From Paenibacillus xylanilyticus (GTDB lineage: Bacteria; Bacillota; Bacilli; Paenibacillales; Paenibacillaceae), in NCBI RefSeq assembly GCF_013359935.1, contig NZ_JABMCB010000202.1, positions 310,001-374,000 of the forward strand: DNA of 64,000 bases, written 5' to 3'. Within the stretch, counting starts at the first letter, position 1. The number at the start of each line of letters is the position of its first letter. Below are positions 8,448-18,308 of this stretch, piece by piece. The position numbers were made by a program, and so were the translations under genes. The notes beneath the pieces are model-generated. The model had not been told where the DNA came from. It saw only the letters and a program-made list of their open reading frames with translations, and did not search any database.

Positions 8448-11400
8448 TTAAATTTGGGACCCAAGTTGTACCAACAGCTCAGCATGTTCTTGTGCTAATT
8501 CCTTACCACTTTTGGCTTGCACTTGATGGATAAATCCGTTTAATGCGCCTTTTTTCCCTCCCTCGCTACCCGATTCCTCTGCTCTTTGTACTTTAATCAA
8601 TTGTTCCTTCAGCCTCTCAGCCAGCGCTTGATCATTAGCCAGGAACTTGTCTATAAGTCCTGCTATGCCCTCATAGGTTAGAATCACTTCATAAGAAAAA
8701 GAGGAGTTTTCCGCGTTCCCTGCTATATCATCCACGGATGCATTGACCAAATGCACCCCCAGACCCGTCAAATAGGCGGGGCTATCTGCAAGCACAGCAT
8801 CGCAATCACTTTTGGCTATACCTGATAATGCATCCTGAGCGGAGCATTCGATCCGAATCACATCATCCACTTCATAAACGGGTTTTCCTGAAAATTCGAT
8901 TACGGGGGCCGTTTTGTCTATCTTGACTTCAATAGTCGAAGGCACCCCGGACACGCCATAAGCCGACGCTGCCCAATACGTTACTGATGTTACACCTTCT
9001 GCGCTTACTGTAAATCCTGTGCTGCTGCCAACGGTCTCACGCTGATCAATTCTCTCAGCACCCGTAGTCTCGTAGAAGAGAGAGGCTGCTCCTTCCGAGT
9101 TCAACGTTATGGAAACATCTCCATTGTGCCAGCCCTGCTCATTTGCCTCTGGATTAAAGGTATGTTCAGTCAAGGGAGCCGTATTATCCTTAAAAGTTAC
9201 AGAAAAATCGTCATAGTAAGCTGTTGAAATATTATAGCGGCTGGTTACAGCAATCAGTCTGGCATAAGCCGTTCCTTCCGGTGCCGTACCGCGTAGGGTT
9301 ACTTTTTGCCATTGGTGGAGTCGCGATTCATCCAGATGCGTTTCCAAAGTCGATAAACTCTGCCCTTCCGCATTATAAAATCTGAACATGAACCCAGGCT
9401 GGCCTGATTCAATATAAATTTGGGTGCTAGCGGTATACTCTCCTCCAGGTGATACTGCGATAGGATCGCTTTGCACCGCGACGGACGCAGTACGAATCAG
9501 ATCCGTTGTTTTCAGGCTGTAGTCACCCGCATAACGCTTGTCGCCGCTTCTCTCAAAATGAGCATCTCCGCTGGTCGCAAACATCGAAGTCCAGCCCGGC
9601 AGCTTTCCGTTCCCATCCGGCACCAGCTCCACCCCGGCATTGTTTACCGGCAAAGGCACCCCCGGCGGATCGGATACAATTTCTCCATCGATATTAATTC
9701 TATACAGAACCGTATTCGTTGCGAGATCAGTGAAATACAGATTACCATCCATTCCAAGATCAAATCTCGATGCATCCGTTAATGTTTTGAAATCCAGCGT
9801 TTCCGGATCAATTACCGTTAGCTTGTTGTTAAACAGGACATACAGAAGTCCGTCTTCCGACCAACGCATCGGATGATGATGCCACTGGGTGTAATAAAGT
9901 TTTGGATAGATTTTTTTATATTTTACAAGTTTGTATGTGTCCGGATCGATCGCAAAAATATATTCATAGGATGCTCCCCAGATCAATCCATCTGGTCCGA
10001 GAGACAGGTCCCCAATGAAAATAGGATCGATAAGCTCGGGAATATCCAGGGTAAACTCCGTAATTTTTTGCTCGTTCTCGACATCCCATACGAAAATTTT
10101 AGCCTCCTGCTCGCTTGGCGTGGAGCCCAGTCCGCCCCTGATGGTCGTTGATCCAAAAATCTTTCCGTCCACATAAGCGGTACTGAGCACACTCTGATTC
10201 TGAACCACATTGCGATGGACTTTGGTTTCCCCTGTCACTGTATCATGGACTGTTAGCGATCCTCCCAATGTCCCGTATCCAGAGATGGTCGAAATAAACA
10301 GTTTACCGTCCCCTTCAGACATATGCACTAGCCGTTCCTGATCGTTCCCGAGCACCGCGAGACGCTGCGGATTCGCACTCCCAGGTTCTTGATTCAGATC
10401 ATAAACGTACAAGCCACCTTCCGGATAGACACCCATATAGACTTTGTTTCCAACCGGGTACACACTGTCCGCCTGACCTATGCTGAAAGGCTTTGCCGTC
10501 ATGGTCTCCAAGTCAACCAACGAAGACCTGGCTTGAGAACCTGTTGTTATCAGCTGTTTATCTGATACACTTTGAAGCCGATTGACAACGCCCGGAAGTC
10601 CCGGGATAATCGGCGGTTTTACAATTACTTTTTTGGTATCGATATTCAGCATGGCTACCCCGCCGTCATAACGGACCGTAACGAGCGTTTTACCAGGCAG
10701 TTCTGAATTGTTCTGAAACTCTACCCAGTCGGCCCCCCTGAACCCACTCTCATAGGTCATGCCTGTTTCCTCTTCTTGATGCGTCGCAAGGTCAAAGGTT
10801 TTCAGTTTTTTCTCTGACATATAATACAGCTTTCCATCCACCGAGTCGGTCGCATGAAGGCCGGTTACTTGCTGGAGCTCCACATCTAGCCATGATCCTG
10901 TTGTCGTATCGTAGATGTAACCTTCACCCGGTATACCGCTTCCGTCCGTATAACGGGCGAACAAATAACGGTTATCAATCGTACTCAGATCGTATACCGT
11001 ATCGTTTTTGACGTTAAGCGAAGCGGCGATATTCGTTTTCTCACCTGTAGCCAGATCCACACGCACGATTTGTTCGTGGGCCGTACCGGCATAAATATAT
11101 CCTCCCTGGTAAGCTATAGAGCGGACATACTCCTGATCCAGCGCGCCAATAACGCGGCCGTAATCCCTCACTTGCTTGGTAGCAGGGTCATACTGCCAAA
11201 CTTTGCCGCCAGGATAAGTCCCGACGTATACTCTCCCCAGTTCATCCGTCGTGATGCTGTTGGAGACAGACTCTCCATCAAATGAGGCCACTTGCACGGC
11301 CTCATGGGTGACTGGAGAATACTCCCATAATCGTGCACCCGATCCTTCGGCCGCCACATAAAGCGTACCGTTCGGCGCAACCGTATGAGCCCATGAGCTT

Positions 11401-11705
11401 TCGGATGGCGCAAGGGAAACGGTCCGAAGCAGTTTGTACTCATCCAGGTCTATCACATTCAGATAACCTGGCTTACCTTTGCTCGTGGCATACATCACGG
11501 GTTTTCCATCCTCGTAACCTACGGTTCCGTTAAAGACAGCTACGGTGTAGTTGTTGGGAACAAGCAGTTCTTCGGGTTCACTGAAGTTTTTTTGAGCAAG
11601 TTTGGATGCCTCTGCTGCAGCAGGAGCAGGCTGTACGGGAAACGTTACAAAAACAAGTAAACAACTCATGAACATGGTGATCAGGTTGAAAAAAGGCTTT
11701 TTCAT
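8448..11705 (-). CDS. Large secreted beta-propeller protein with carbohydrate-binding and Ig-like domains
   Basis: About 1085 residues from the ATG at 11705 (a GTG one codon earlier is less likely; ribosome binding site GGGGAG). There is a signal peptide to about residue 33 (PAPAAAEA). Residues ~45-660 are repeated strands with recurring G-x-L-Y/W-x-Y patterns (VYVGTYPGGKVWQYDP, YIYAGTAHEQIVRVD), as in PQQ/NHL-type propellers. About residues 670-850 read as a jelly-roll carbohydrate-binding module (AYARLIAVTSRYNISTAYYD). Two Ig-like segments of the OmpL47/HYR type follow (FNPEANEQGWHNGDVSITLN, DKTAPVIEFSG), then a helical tail. No catalytic motif was recognised. It ends the GntR-SBP-linked operon and may be a polysaccharide lyase-like or binding protein for the imported sugar. 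Confidence 0.75.
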   Translation of the reverse strand: MKKPFFNLITMFMSCLLVFVTFPVQPAPAAAEASKLAQKNFSEPEELLVPNNYTVAVFNGTVGYEDGKPVMYATSKGKPGYLNVIDLDEYKLLRTVSLAPSESSWAHTVAPNGTLYVAAEGSGARLWEYSPVTHEAVQVASFDGESVSNSITTDELGRVYVGTYPGGKVWQYDPATKQVRDYGRVIGALDQEYVRSIAYQGGYIYAGTAHEQIVRVDLATGEKTNIAASLNVKNDTVYDLSTIDNRYLFARYTDGSGIPGEGYIYDTTTGSWLDVELQQVTGLHATDSVDGKLYYMSEKKLKTFDLATHQEEETGMTYESGFRGADWVEFQNNSELPGKTLVTVRYDGGVAMLNIDTKKVIVKPPIIPGLPGVVNRLQSVSDKQLITTGSQARSSLVDLETMTAKPFSIGQADSVYPVGNKVYMGVYPEGGLYVYDLNQEPGSANPQRLAVLGNDQERLVHMSEGDGKLFISTISGYGTLGGSLTVHDTVTGETKVHRNVVQNQSVLSTAYVDGKIFGSTTIRGGLGSTPSEQEAKIFVWDVENEQKITEFTLDIPELIDPIFIGDLSLGPDGLIWGASYEYIFAIDPDTYKLVKYKKIYPKLYYTQWHHHPMRWSEDGLLYVLFNNKLTVIDPETLDFKTLTDASRFDLGMDGNLYFTDLATNTVLYRINIDGEIVSDPPGVPLPVNNAGVELVPDGNGKLPGWTSMFATSGDAHFERSGDKRYAGDYSLKTTDLIRTASVAVQSDPIAVSPGGEYTASTQIYIESGQPGFMFRFYNAEGQSLSTLETHLDESRLHQWQKVTLRGTAPEGTAYARLIAVTSRYNISTAYYDDFSVTFKDNTAPLTEHTFNPEANEQGWHNGDVSITLNSEGAASLFYETTGAERIDQRETVGSSTGFTVSAEGVTSVTYWAASAYGVSGVPSTIEVKIDKTAPVIEFSGKPVYEVDDVIRIECSAQDALSGIAKSDCDAVLADSPAYLTGLGVHLVNASVDDIAGNAENSSFSYEVILTYEGIAGLIDKFLANDQALAERLKEQLIKVQRAEESGSEGGKKGALNGFIHQVQAKSGKELAQEHAELLVQLGSQI

Positions 11706-11730
11706 CACTTATCTCCCCTTCTTCATGTCA

Positions 11731-12738
11731 TTAAAAATACTTGATCAACGTGGCTAGGACTCCTTGAGCTGAGTCGGATTGGTAATTTCCGTAGGCTTCA
11801 AACGCCTCTTCCAAAGCAAACATATGCGTGATGGCGGGACTTACTGTGATTCGCTTCTCGGCAAGCAACCTTACGTACTCGTCCATATTTCTTCCTTCCG
11901 TCCACCGCACAAAACCAATGGGATAATCCTGATTGTCTTTCTCATACTGCATATCGTACCTTCCCGGCCCGCCCGCTCTTGAGATCAGGACCTGCGCTTC
12001 TTTGCGAAACATCAAATCTCTTGAAAACTCCATGGACAAATCACCGACGATCACGACTTTTCCCCGGTCACGAAGCCACTCAAGCGACTTGTTAATCAGC
12101 TTTTCTCCGGGCCCGCCAGCGCATAAGAGGATGGAGTCAAATCCGACTCCCCCCGTCTCGTTCAACACAAAACGTTCTACTTCCTCTTCACTTGAAAAGC
12201 CTGCTTCAATTCCCATTTGCTCCCGAAGAAGCTGCACCCGTGCTTCGCTCAGGTCGTATGCAGCAGTGTGGCATGCAGCGGCTGAGGCAATTTGGGCGAC
12301 AAGATTACCGAGAATACCCAGTCCAACGACAAGCACCTTGTCGCCGAACTTCACATCGGCTGTACGCAGCGCATGTATGGCAATAGCCCCAAGCCCTGTA
12401 AAGGCGGCCTCCTCAGGTTTGACGTGATGAGGCACTTTGGTTACCAGATTGGTCGGTACCGTAATCACTTCTGCATGTCTTACGTAAGGCACACCGTAAC
12501 ATGCCACTCGATCTCCCGGAAGAATATCCCTGACTTCACTTCCCGTTTTTTCCACAATCCCGACCGCACTATAGCCAAGATATACGGGAGATAAACCAGA
12601 TCTCTTAATAGCACTCATCTCCGTACCGGGACTAATGCCTGAATATTCGGTTCTCACTTGGACATGTCGTTTGTTCAGTTCGGGTATCTCCGCTTGCAGT
12701 ATCGTGACTTTTCCTTCCTTCGCGGCAACGATTTTCAT
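11731..12738 (-). CDS. Zinc-type medium-chain dehydrogenase
   Basis: 335 residues of the MDR alcohol dehydrogenase superfamily. The N-terminal GroES-like domain has SGISPGTEMSAIKRSG and a G-D-R-V loop. The Rossmann fold has VLVVGLGILGNLVAQIA (about residues 150-165). The usual catalytic zinc ligands are not evident in the first domain, so this subfamily may be zinc-independent; it resembles the sugar-locus dehydrogenases that act on polyols or sugar derivatives. It lies 26 bases upstream of the propeller gene and downstream of the permeases, so it is probably a step in catabolism of the imported sugar. Confidence 0.8.
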   Translation of the reverse strand: MKIVAAKEGKVTILQAEIPELNKRHVQVRTEYSGISPGTEMSAIKRSGLSPVYLGYSAVGIVEKTGSEVRDILPGDRVACYGVPYVRHAEVITVPTNLVTKVPHHVKPEEAAFTGLGAIAIHALRTADVKFGDKVLVVGLGILGNLVAQIASAAACHTAAYDLSEARVQLLREQMGIEAGFSSEEEVERFVLNETGGVGFDSILLCAGGPGEKLINKSLEWLRDRGKVVIVGDLSMEFSRDLMFRKEAQVLISRAGGPGRYDMQYEKDNQDYPIGFVRWTEGRNMDEYVRLLAEKRITVSPAITHMFALEEAFEAYGNYQSDSAQGVLATLIKYF

Positions 12739-12764
12739 TAGATATGGTTCCTCCTCATGTCTAT

Positions 12765-13628
12765 TTAGCCTTTTTCCGATCCGAGCATCACCCCTTTAGC
12801 GAAGTACTTCTGGGCAAACGGATAGATGAGCAGAACGGGGATCATGGAAAGCACGATGGTTGCATTTTTGATGGACTGAGGGGCCAGAGCCGAACGATCC
12901 ACGAGTCCCGCATCGTTTTCTGCACTGTAGATTAACATATCCCGCAGCACAACCTGCAAAGGGTATTTATCGGGATCGTTCAAGTAAATCAGCGGCAGGA
13001 AAAAGCTGTTCCAATGGCCCATGAAATAAAATAGACCGATGGAAGCAAGCGCAGGCTTGGATAAAGGAATAACAATGTTGAACAGAATCCGGTATTCGGA
13101 AGCGCCGTCAATCAGGGCCGCTTCGCGTATCTGGGAAGACATGTTTTCGTAAAAGCTTTTTAAAATGATCAGCTCCATTGTCCAGATGGCATTGGGAAGC
13201 ACAAGGGCCCAAACCGAATCCGTTAACCCCAGCTGCTGCACGACCACATAAGTGGGAATAATGCCTGGATTCAGGAACATGGTTAGAACAATGGTCATCA
13301 TAAAGAACTTACGTCCGAAAAATCCTTTTTGGGACAAGGGATAAGCAGCGACAGCCGTAAAGAGTAAATTCACAAACGTGCCGAATGCCGTATAAAAAAT
13401 AGAATTCAGGTAGGCTCTTGGAATCGTGTCATTTTTAAGCACCTCGACATAAGCCTCCAAGTTAAGACCCTTAGGAAAAAGGAATACCTTACCCTGAACG
13501 ACCGCTGCAGTATCACTTAAAGAAACGGCTGTAATGTACACGATGGGATAGAGTGTCGCTACAGCAACAAGACTGAGTATCAGCGTATTAATGACTCCAA
13601 AAATAGATATTCTGCGCTCTCCTACCAT
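12765..13628 (-). CDS. Oligosaccharide ABC permease, LplC/YtcP type
   Basis: 287 residues, about six membrane segments. The EAA loop is REAALIDGASEYRILFNIVI, and the C-terminus FAQKYFAKGVMLGSEKG is characteristic of LplC-like permeases. It overlaps the preceding permease by 7 bases. It forms the importer with the 13622 permease and the 14689 binding protein. Confidence 0.9.
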   Translation of the reverse strand: MVGERRISIFGVINTLILSLVAVATLYPIVYITAVSLSDTAAVVQGKVFLFPKGLNLEAYVEVLKNDTIPRAYLNSIFYTAFGTFVNLLFTAVAAYPLSQKGFFGRKFFMMTIVLTMFLNPGIIPTYVVVQQLGLTDSVWALVLPNAIWTMELIILKSFYENMSSQIREAALIDGASEYRILFNIVIPLSKPALASIGLFYFMGHWNSFFLPLIYLNDPDKYPLQVVLRDMLIYSAENDAGLVDRSALAPQSIKNATIVLSMIPVLLIYPFAQKYFAKGVMLGSEKG

Positions 13629-14599
13629 AAGCCGTTTCCTCCCAGCCGTTTGCTGATCGCATTAGCGGATAATAGCATCACCATTGCCACCAGCGCTTCG
13701 AAAAGCCCTACAGCAGCTGCGTAACTGTAATTCGTTTCAAGCAATCCCTTTCGGTAAACATAAGTTGAAAATACGTCCGCTACGTCATACGTCATCGGAT
13801 TATAAAGCAGCAGCACTTTCTCATAGCCGACACGAATCAAGGAACCGGTTTTCAATATAAACATGATGAGCATCGTGGGAAATAGTCCGGGAAGCGTAAC
13901 ATGGCGAACCATATGGAAACGACTGGCCCCGTCCACCTTGGCCGCTTCATAGAGCGTCGGACTGATCCCCGCAATCGCCGCCAGATAAATGATCGATTCG
14001 TATCCCGCGTTCGCCCATATTTCCGAAATGACATAGATTGGACGGAACCACCCCGGATCAACGAGAAAGTATTTTTTCTCGAAACCGAACGCAGCCAGCA
14101 TTTGATTCAAAATACCCTGGTTCGGAGAGAGAAAATCGATGATCATGCTGCTGATAATGACGACGGACAGGAATGCCGGCAAATAACTGAAGGTTTGAAC
14201 CGATTTTTTAAACCATTTGTTTCTGACCTCGTTCAGCAGAAGGGCCAGCATGATCGGAAAAGGAAAACCGAAAATGAGCGAATACAACCCAAGGAGCAGC
14301 GTGTTCCGGAACAGCATCCAGAAATCTTGGTTCGTAAAAAACTTGATAAAATGCTCCAATCCCACCCATTCGCTGCCAAGCACTCCCGTAAATACGCTGT
14401 AGTCTTTGAAGGCAATAATCAGCCCATATAGTGGCCCGTAACGAAAGATGACGTAAAATAGGATGCAGGGAAGAAACAGCAGAAGCAGCTGCCTGTCGCG
14501 CTTGATATGATTCCACGTTTTTCTTAGACGGCTTCTGAAGCTCTTCTTGGGCACAGCATTATGGTAAGATGTCGGATGTTCCGTGCCGATGTCTGCCAT
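13622..14599 (-). CDS. Oligosaccharide ABC permease, LplB/YteP type
   Basis: Start placed at the ATG at 14599 (MADIGTEHPTSYHN), which follows GGAGG; the longer frame to 14674 lacks such a site. 325 residues. RDRQLLLLFLPCILFYVIF begins the first membrane segment, and the EAA loop is YEAAKVDGASRFHMVRHVTL. LplB-like permeases typically pair with large lipoproteins as here. Third gene of the importer. Confidence 0.88.
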   Translation of the reverse strand: MADIGTEHPTSYHNAVPKKSFRSRLRKTWNHIKRDRQLLLLFLPCILFYVIFRYGPLYGLIIAFKDYSVFTGVLGSEWVGLEHFIKFFTNQDFWMLFRNTLLLGLYSLIFGFPFPIMLALLLNEVRNKWFKKSVQTFSYLPAFLSVVIISSMIIDFLSPNQGILNQMLAAFGFEKKYFLVDPGWFRPIYVISEIWANAGYESIIYLAAIAGISPTLYEAAKVDGASRFHMVRHVTLPGLFPTMLIMFILKTGSLIRVGYEKVLLLYNPMTYDVADVFSTYVYRKGLLETNYSYAAAVGLFEALVAMVMLLSANAISKRLGGNGLW

Positions 14600-14688
14600 A
14601 AGATTTTCGCCTCCAATACCTTTTCCCATAAGGAGAGAACCGTTCCATGCATCGTCCTCTCCTGTTGAATTCACAGGCTTAAGGCCTT

Positions 14689-16278
14689 TTATTTGGACTC
14701 ATCGTATCTTTTTTGAGCTTCATTATAGATCGTCATCAGTTCCTCCACGCCGCCTTTGCTGATTTGGGCTTTGAAACCTTCCCACTCGGCATCTCCGTAT
14801 CCGGCGTCAAGAATATATTTCGCGTTAAATTCTTCAGCTGATTTTTGCAGCGAGGTCTGCAGCTCGGCAATCTTGGACGTTTCTTCGTCCGTAAAATTAA
14901 GGATGGGATCAAGCGGTTCGAAACGATCCTCGTTCACGATTTTATCCTGTGCCTCCTGCTCTTTTTCCGAGAAACGATAGTAGATGCTTCGATGGTCTGG
15001 TCTTAGGTAAGCTCCTTCCAGCCACATGGCATAACGATCCTCAAGCACGGTAATATCCACAAGTGGAAGATCCATGAGTTCAGGGTATACTGGATATCCA
15101 TCTTCGCCCCATTCGAAGTTAACCCCTTCCACCCCGAGGGTCATCAGTTCACTTCCGGACGGGCTGGTCAGATAGTCGAGCAGTTTGAGCGAAGTTTCCG
15201 TATTTTTGTTTTTGGCTACAGCAATGCTGAAATCCGAAACTTCTGGCAGGGTTCTGATATTGCCGGTCGGTCCGACGGGATTGGCGTACCTGAGGTCATA
15301 GTCTGGATTTTGCTCTTTGATCTGGTTGTAAAAGAGATCCAGGCGTCCAATCCAGTCAAAAGTGACAAACGATTTGTCCGTCGTCATCTTGGTCGTCCAG
15401 GAATCCTGCGTATCCGTCAAAAATTCCGGATCAAGCAGTTTTTCGTTGTACAGTTTCTTCATGAAATCGAGCATATCCTTATGCTCTTGCTGTACTGCAG
15501 CGTACTTCCAGGTGCTGTCTTTTTCATCGTAATAGGCCGGGTACTGATCTGTGTTGCCGAGCCCCCACCCGAAAGCCCAATCTCTGAAGATATTGGCTAA
15601 GCTTTTTGATGCGTAGGGGTAGGAATCGGGATACGCTTCTTTTACTTTTTTCATAGCTTCGTAAAACTCGTCCGTGTTCGTCCATTCCTTAATACCAAGC
15701 TCATCAAAGATATCCTTCCTGTACATGAATCCATGATTCACTTTGCGATTCAGATTGTAAATTGGCCAGGTGTAAACATTGCCGGCTTCATCGCCGAAGG
15801 ATTTGATGACCCAGTCGTTTTCTTCCATATATAACTTTTTGAAGTTAGGGAGCTGATCGGCGTATTCATTGATGGCAGCTACACCTTTTTGTCTACCGAT
15901 TTTTTTGAGTTCGGCCGGTTTAAGCCCTGTAAAAATGTCCGGCAGCTTACCGGAGGCGACAATAACTTTTAATTTATCCTGATAGGTTTGCGGAGAATAG
16001 GTTTGAAAGTTAACTTTAATACCGGTCCGTTTTTCAAGCTCCTGGACGACCAGTTTGCTCGGACCGAGATCTTTTGCGTTGCTTGGCAGCATGTAAGTGA
16101 TGGTAGTCGGTTCATCTACAAGGGGCAGAGTCAAGCCGCCGGTATCACCGTACTGTCCAGGTTCCTGGGGCGGCAAGGCGGCAGAACCGCCTTTGTCCGT
16201 ACCGCTGGTGCATGCGGCAAGGATTGAGGTTAACAGCGTGATCGCAAGCAGCATGGAAATCCTCTTTTTCAGCTTCAT
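14689..16278 (-). CDS. Oligosaccharide-binding lipoprotein, LplA type
   Basis: 529 residues from the ATG at 16278, preceded by AAGGAGG. The lipoprotein signal is MKLKKRISMLLAITLLTSIL with lipobox AACTSG (Cys about 23). The mature part is a large solute-binding protein (ITYMLPSNAKDLGPS, NYDLRYANPVGPTG, LLDYLTSPSGSELM). Binding proteins of this ~530-residue size in Paenibacillus usually serve oligosaccharides or uronate-containing fragments. The same ligand is presumably sensed by the fused regulator at 19508-20881. Confidence 0.9.
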   Translation of the reverse strand: MKLKKRISMLLAITLLTSILAACTSGTDKGGSAALPPQEPGQYGDTGGLTLPLVDEPTTITYMLPSNAKDLGPSKLVVQELEKRTGIKVNFQTYSPQTYQDKLKVIVASGKLPDIFTGLKPAELKKIGRQKGVAAINEYADQLPNFKKLYMEENDWVIKSFGDEAGNVYTWPIYNLNRKVNHGFMYRKDIFDELGIKEWTNTDEFYEAMKKVKEAYPDSYPYASKSLANIFRDWAFGWGLGNTDQYPAYYDEKDSTWKYAAVQQEHKDMLDFMKKLYNEKLLDPEFLTDTQDSWTTKMTTDKSFVTFDWIGRLDLFYNQIKEQNPDYDLRYANPVGPTGNIRTLPEVSDFSIAVAKNKNTETSLKLLDYLTSPSGSELMTLGVEGVNFEWGEDGYPVYPELMDLPLVDITVLEDRYAMWLEGAYLRPDHRSIYYRFSEKEQEAQDKIVNEDRFEPLDPILNFTDEETSKIAELQTSLQKSAEEFNAKYILDAGYGDAEWEGFKAQISKGGVEELMTIYNEAQKRYDESK

Positions 16279-16347
16279 CAAACATTCCTCCTTCAGATAG
16301 GTGGATCTGATTAACAAGAGCAAGGGGTCACCCCGTATAAGGCTTTA

Positions 16348-17220
16348 TCACATTTCCATGAGGACGGTGCATTTTTGTAGACGGCTTTGCTCTGCACATT
16401 CCAAAAACCGGATGACTTCGAGCGTTTCGGAGGGATGAACAGTGCATACACCGTTTTTGAACAAGTTCATGACAGACTTTAGAAGTTCTTTATAACTCGG
16501 TTCAAGCGGGACTTGCCGGGTGGCATTTCTGGTGTGCAGGCTTAGTCCAAAAGACTCTGAGCCACGTTGGATTCCGCGGATCGTTCCCATTCTCCCCTCT
16601 TTCCAGGTTCCGGTAATGAGATCATTGTGATCCGTGGATAAGGCTGTTACTTCCCTGCATCCGGGGCCCATGATTCGAAACAGCAGTTCTGCCGCATGGA
16701 TGCCATACCAAAAATAATGTCCCTGTGTCGATTCGACGTGCATTGGGCCATATACGTCCGCACCCAAGATGTCCCCTCTTGTGCATTCAGGCAGGGCTTC
16801 TGCATAACGTAAGCTTGAAGCACTCATTAACGGGGTTTGATACTCTTCTGCGAGTCTGATGATTTGACTTGCGTCTCCTGTTGATAAAGCAAAAGGCTTA
16901 TCGATAAATACGGGCTTACGGTAAGGACAGATTGCCTTGAACTGATCCAGATGCACCCTTCCGTCGGCACTTAAGATAAAGATGGCATCGGTGCTTTCCA
17001 CAACTTGCTGAGCGGTGGGCATCAATCTCACTCCATATTCTTGCGCCATCCGGGCGGCAAAAGTGTTAACACGGCTCACGCTAAGTGGAAAATCCGGAGA
17101 TCCGCCCGCATATGCAGCCGTCACGGTCACATCTGAAAAAAGAGTCTCCTGACTTTCGTGAAGAATACGGGTAAATGCCAGGGCATGCGAACTGTCAAGT
17201 CCGATAATTCCGATATTCAT
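16348..17220 (-). CDS. Gfo/Idh/MocA-family oxidoreductase
   Basis: 290 residues. The NAD-binding N-terminus reads MNIGIIGLDSSHALAFTRIL. The motif YRKPVFIDKPFALS holds the conserved E/D-K-P lysine of the Gfo/Idh family. It is somewhat shorter than the usual 330-400 residues. It overlaps the DapA-like gene by 4 bases, so the two are coupled. Likely an oxidation or epimerisation step on an imported sugar; the substrate is unknown. Confidence 0.82.
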   Translation of the reverse strand: MNIGIIGLDSSHALAFTRILHESQETLFSDVTVTAAYAGGSPDFPLSVSRVNTFAARMAQEYGVRLMPTAQQVVESTDAIFILSADGRVHLDQFKAICPYRKPVFIDKPFALSTGDASQIIRLAEEYQTPLMSASSLRYAEALPECTRGDILGADVYGPMHVESTQGHYFWYGIHAAELLFRIMGPGCREVTALSTDHNDLITGTWKEGRMGTIRGIQRGSESFGLSLHTRNATRQVPLEPSYKELLKSVMNLFKNGVCTVHPSETLEVIRFLECAEQSRLQKCTVLMEM

Positions 17221-18308
17221 GGCTGAGAAGCAAGCCTAAGCCACTCATCCAGATGCTGCTTCACAAAATCGTCATCATGAAGGTGAGGATACTGGAGGTA
17301 TACACGATCGATTTCCTCTTTTTGCCCTTTGGATAAGTTCTCCTGTGGATTTAAGCACCATATCCCTCTCATGAGACCCTGTCTTCGTAGAACTTCATGT
17401 ATCCCTGGTATGCAGCCGGCAAACTGATGGGCGGGATCGAAAAAAGCGGCATTGGCATCCGTGATCTCCACGCTGCGTGTGAGCCATTCCGGTGACAACG
17501 GCGATCCTTCCTGCTTGCGGAGTCGTTTCACTTCTTCCAGCAGCTGGACCGCTTTATGTGTCCATACAGCGAAGTGACCCAGCAACCCGCCCACGATCTG
17601 TTTCTCAATGGTGCCTTCTTCCATATCAAAGCGATAGGTTGTGAGTAAATCTATGAGGATGTTGTCGTCATTTCCCGTGTACAGCGCAATTTTATCCCGA
17701 CGGCTTGAAGAGCAAACCGCGCGCACGACATCGATGGTTTGATATCGGTTAAAAGGAGCTATTTTGATGGCGACGACATTATCGATTTCGGCAAAAGCCT
17801 GCCAAAAAGCGAAGCTCAACATACGGCCGCCGACAGAAGGCTGAAGATAAAATCCGATCACCGGCATCATATCGGCTATCCTTTCCGTACGCCGAAGCAG
17901 GTCTTTCTCGCTCCATCCGTCAAGTCCACCCATGCTCAGCAGGGCAGCATCATATCCAAGGCCTTTGCTGATTTTGGCTTCTTCCACCGCCTGTTCTATG
18001 TCCCCGCAAATGCCTGCCACTTTGATGAACGGACGTTTCAGACGAGCTTGCTCCGTTTCCTCCGCGGCCAAGCGGAGCACCCGTTCATAGAGGTTAACCT
18101 GAGGATCCCGAATCTCGAACTGGGTTGAGTGCACGCCAACCGCAATTCCGCCAGCTCCTGAAGCGATATAGTATTTTGTCAGCAGTCTTTGATAGACTTC
18201 ATCCAGCTTTCTGCGTTCATTCAAGGCCAGCGGATGAGCCGGGATGACCAGGCCTTCATGGAGAGCAGCTGCCTGCTCCGGGGTAAGTGACGCTTGTGTT
18301 TTGTGCAT
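17217..18308 (-). CDS. Dihydrodipicolinate synthase-family aldolase/lyase
   Basis: 363 residues of the DapA/NAL TIM-barrel superfamily. GAGGIAVGVHSTQFEIRD replaces the usual G(G/T)TGE region. VVAIKIAPFNRYQTIDVV carries the probable Schiff-base lysine (IKIAP, about residue 187), and ALYTGNDDNILIDLL resembles the G-x-D/E segment. It is longer than DapA itself (~290), with an extra C-terminal helical region. It is in operon with an epimerase and a Gfo/Idh enzyme, so a role in cleaving or dehydrating a keto-deoxy sugar acid is plausible; true lysine biosynthesis is unlikely. Confidence 0.8.
   Translation of the reverse strand: MHKTQASLTPEQAAALHEGLVIPAHPLALNERRKLDEVYQRLLTKYYIASGAGGIAVGVHSTQFEIRDPQVNLYERVLRLAAEETEQARLKRPFIKVAGICGDIEQAVEEAKISKGLGYDAALLSMGGLDGWSEKDLLRRTERIADMMPVIGFYLQPSVGGRMLSFAFWQAFAEIDNVVAIKIAPFNRYQTIDVVRAVCSSSRRDKIALYTGNDDNILIDLLTTYRFDMEEGTIEKQIVGGLLGHFAVWTHKAVQLLEEVKRLRKQEGSPLSPEWLTRSVEITDANAAFFDPAHQFAGCIPGIHEVLRRQGLMRGIWCLNPQENLSKGQKEEIDRVYLQYPHLHDDDFVKQHLDEWLRLASQP

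Noticed and set aside
9471..10151. Plus-strand ORFs within the propeller gene
   Set aside because: Antisense shadows of a strongly coding minus-strand gene with repeats; no ribosome binding sites and no family resemblance.
17217..18308. Lysine biosynthesis dapA
   Set aside because: The protein is much longer, the usual GTTGE motif is not seen, and the neighbours are sugar-related; kept as DapA superfamily only.
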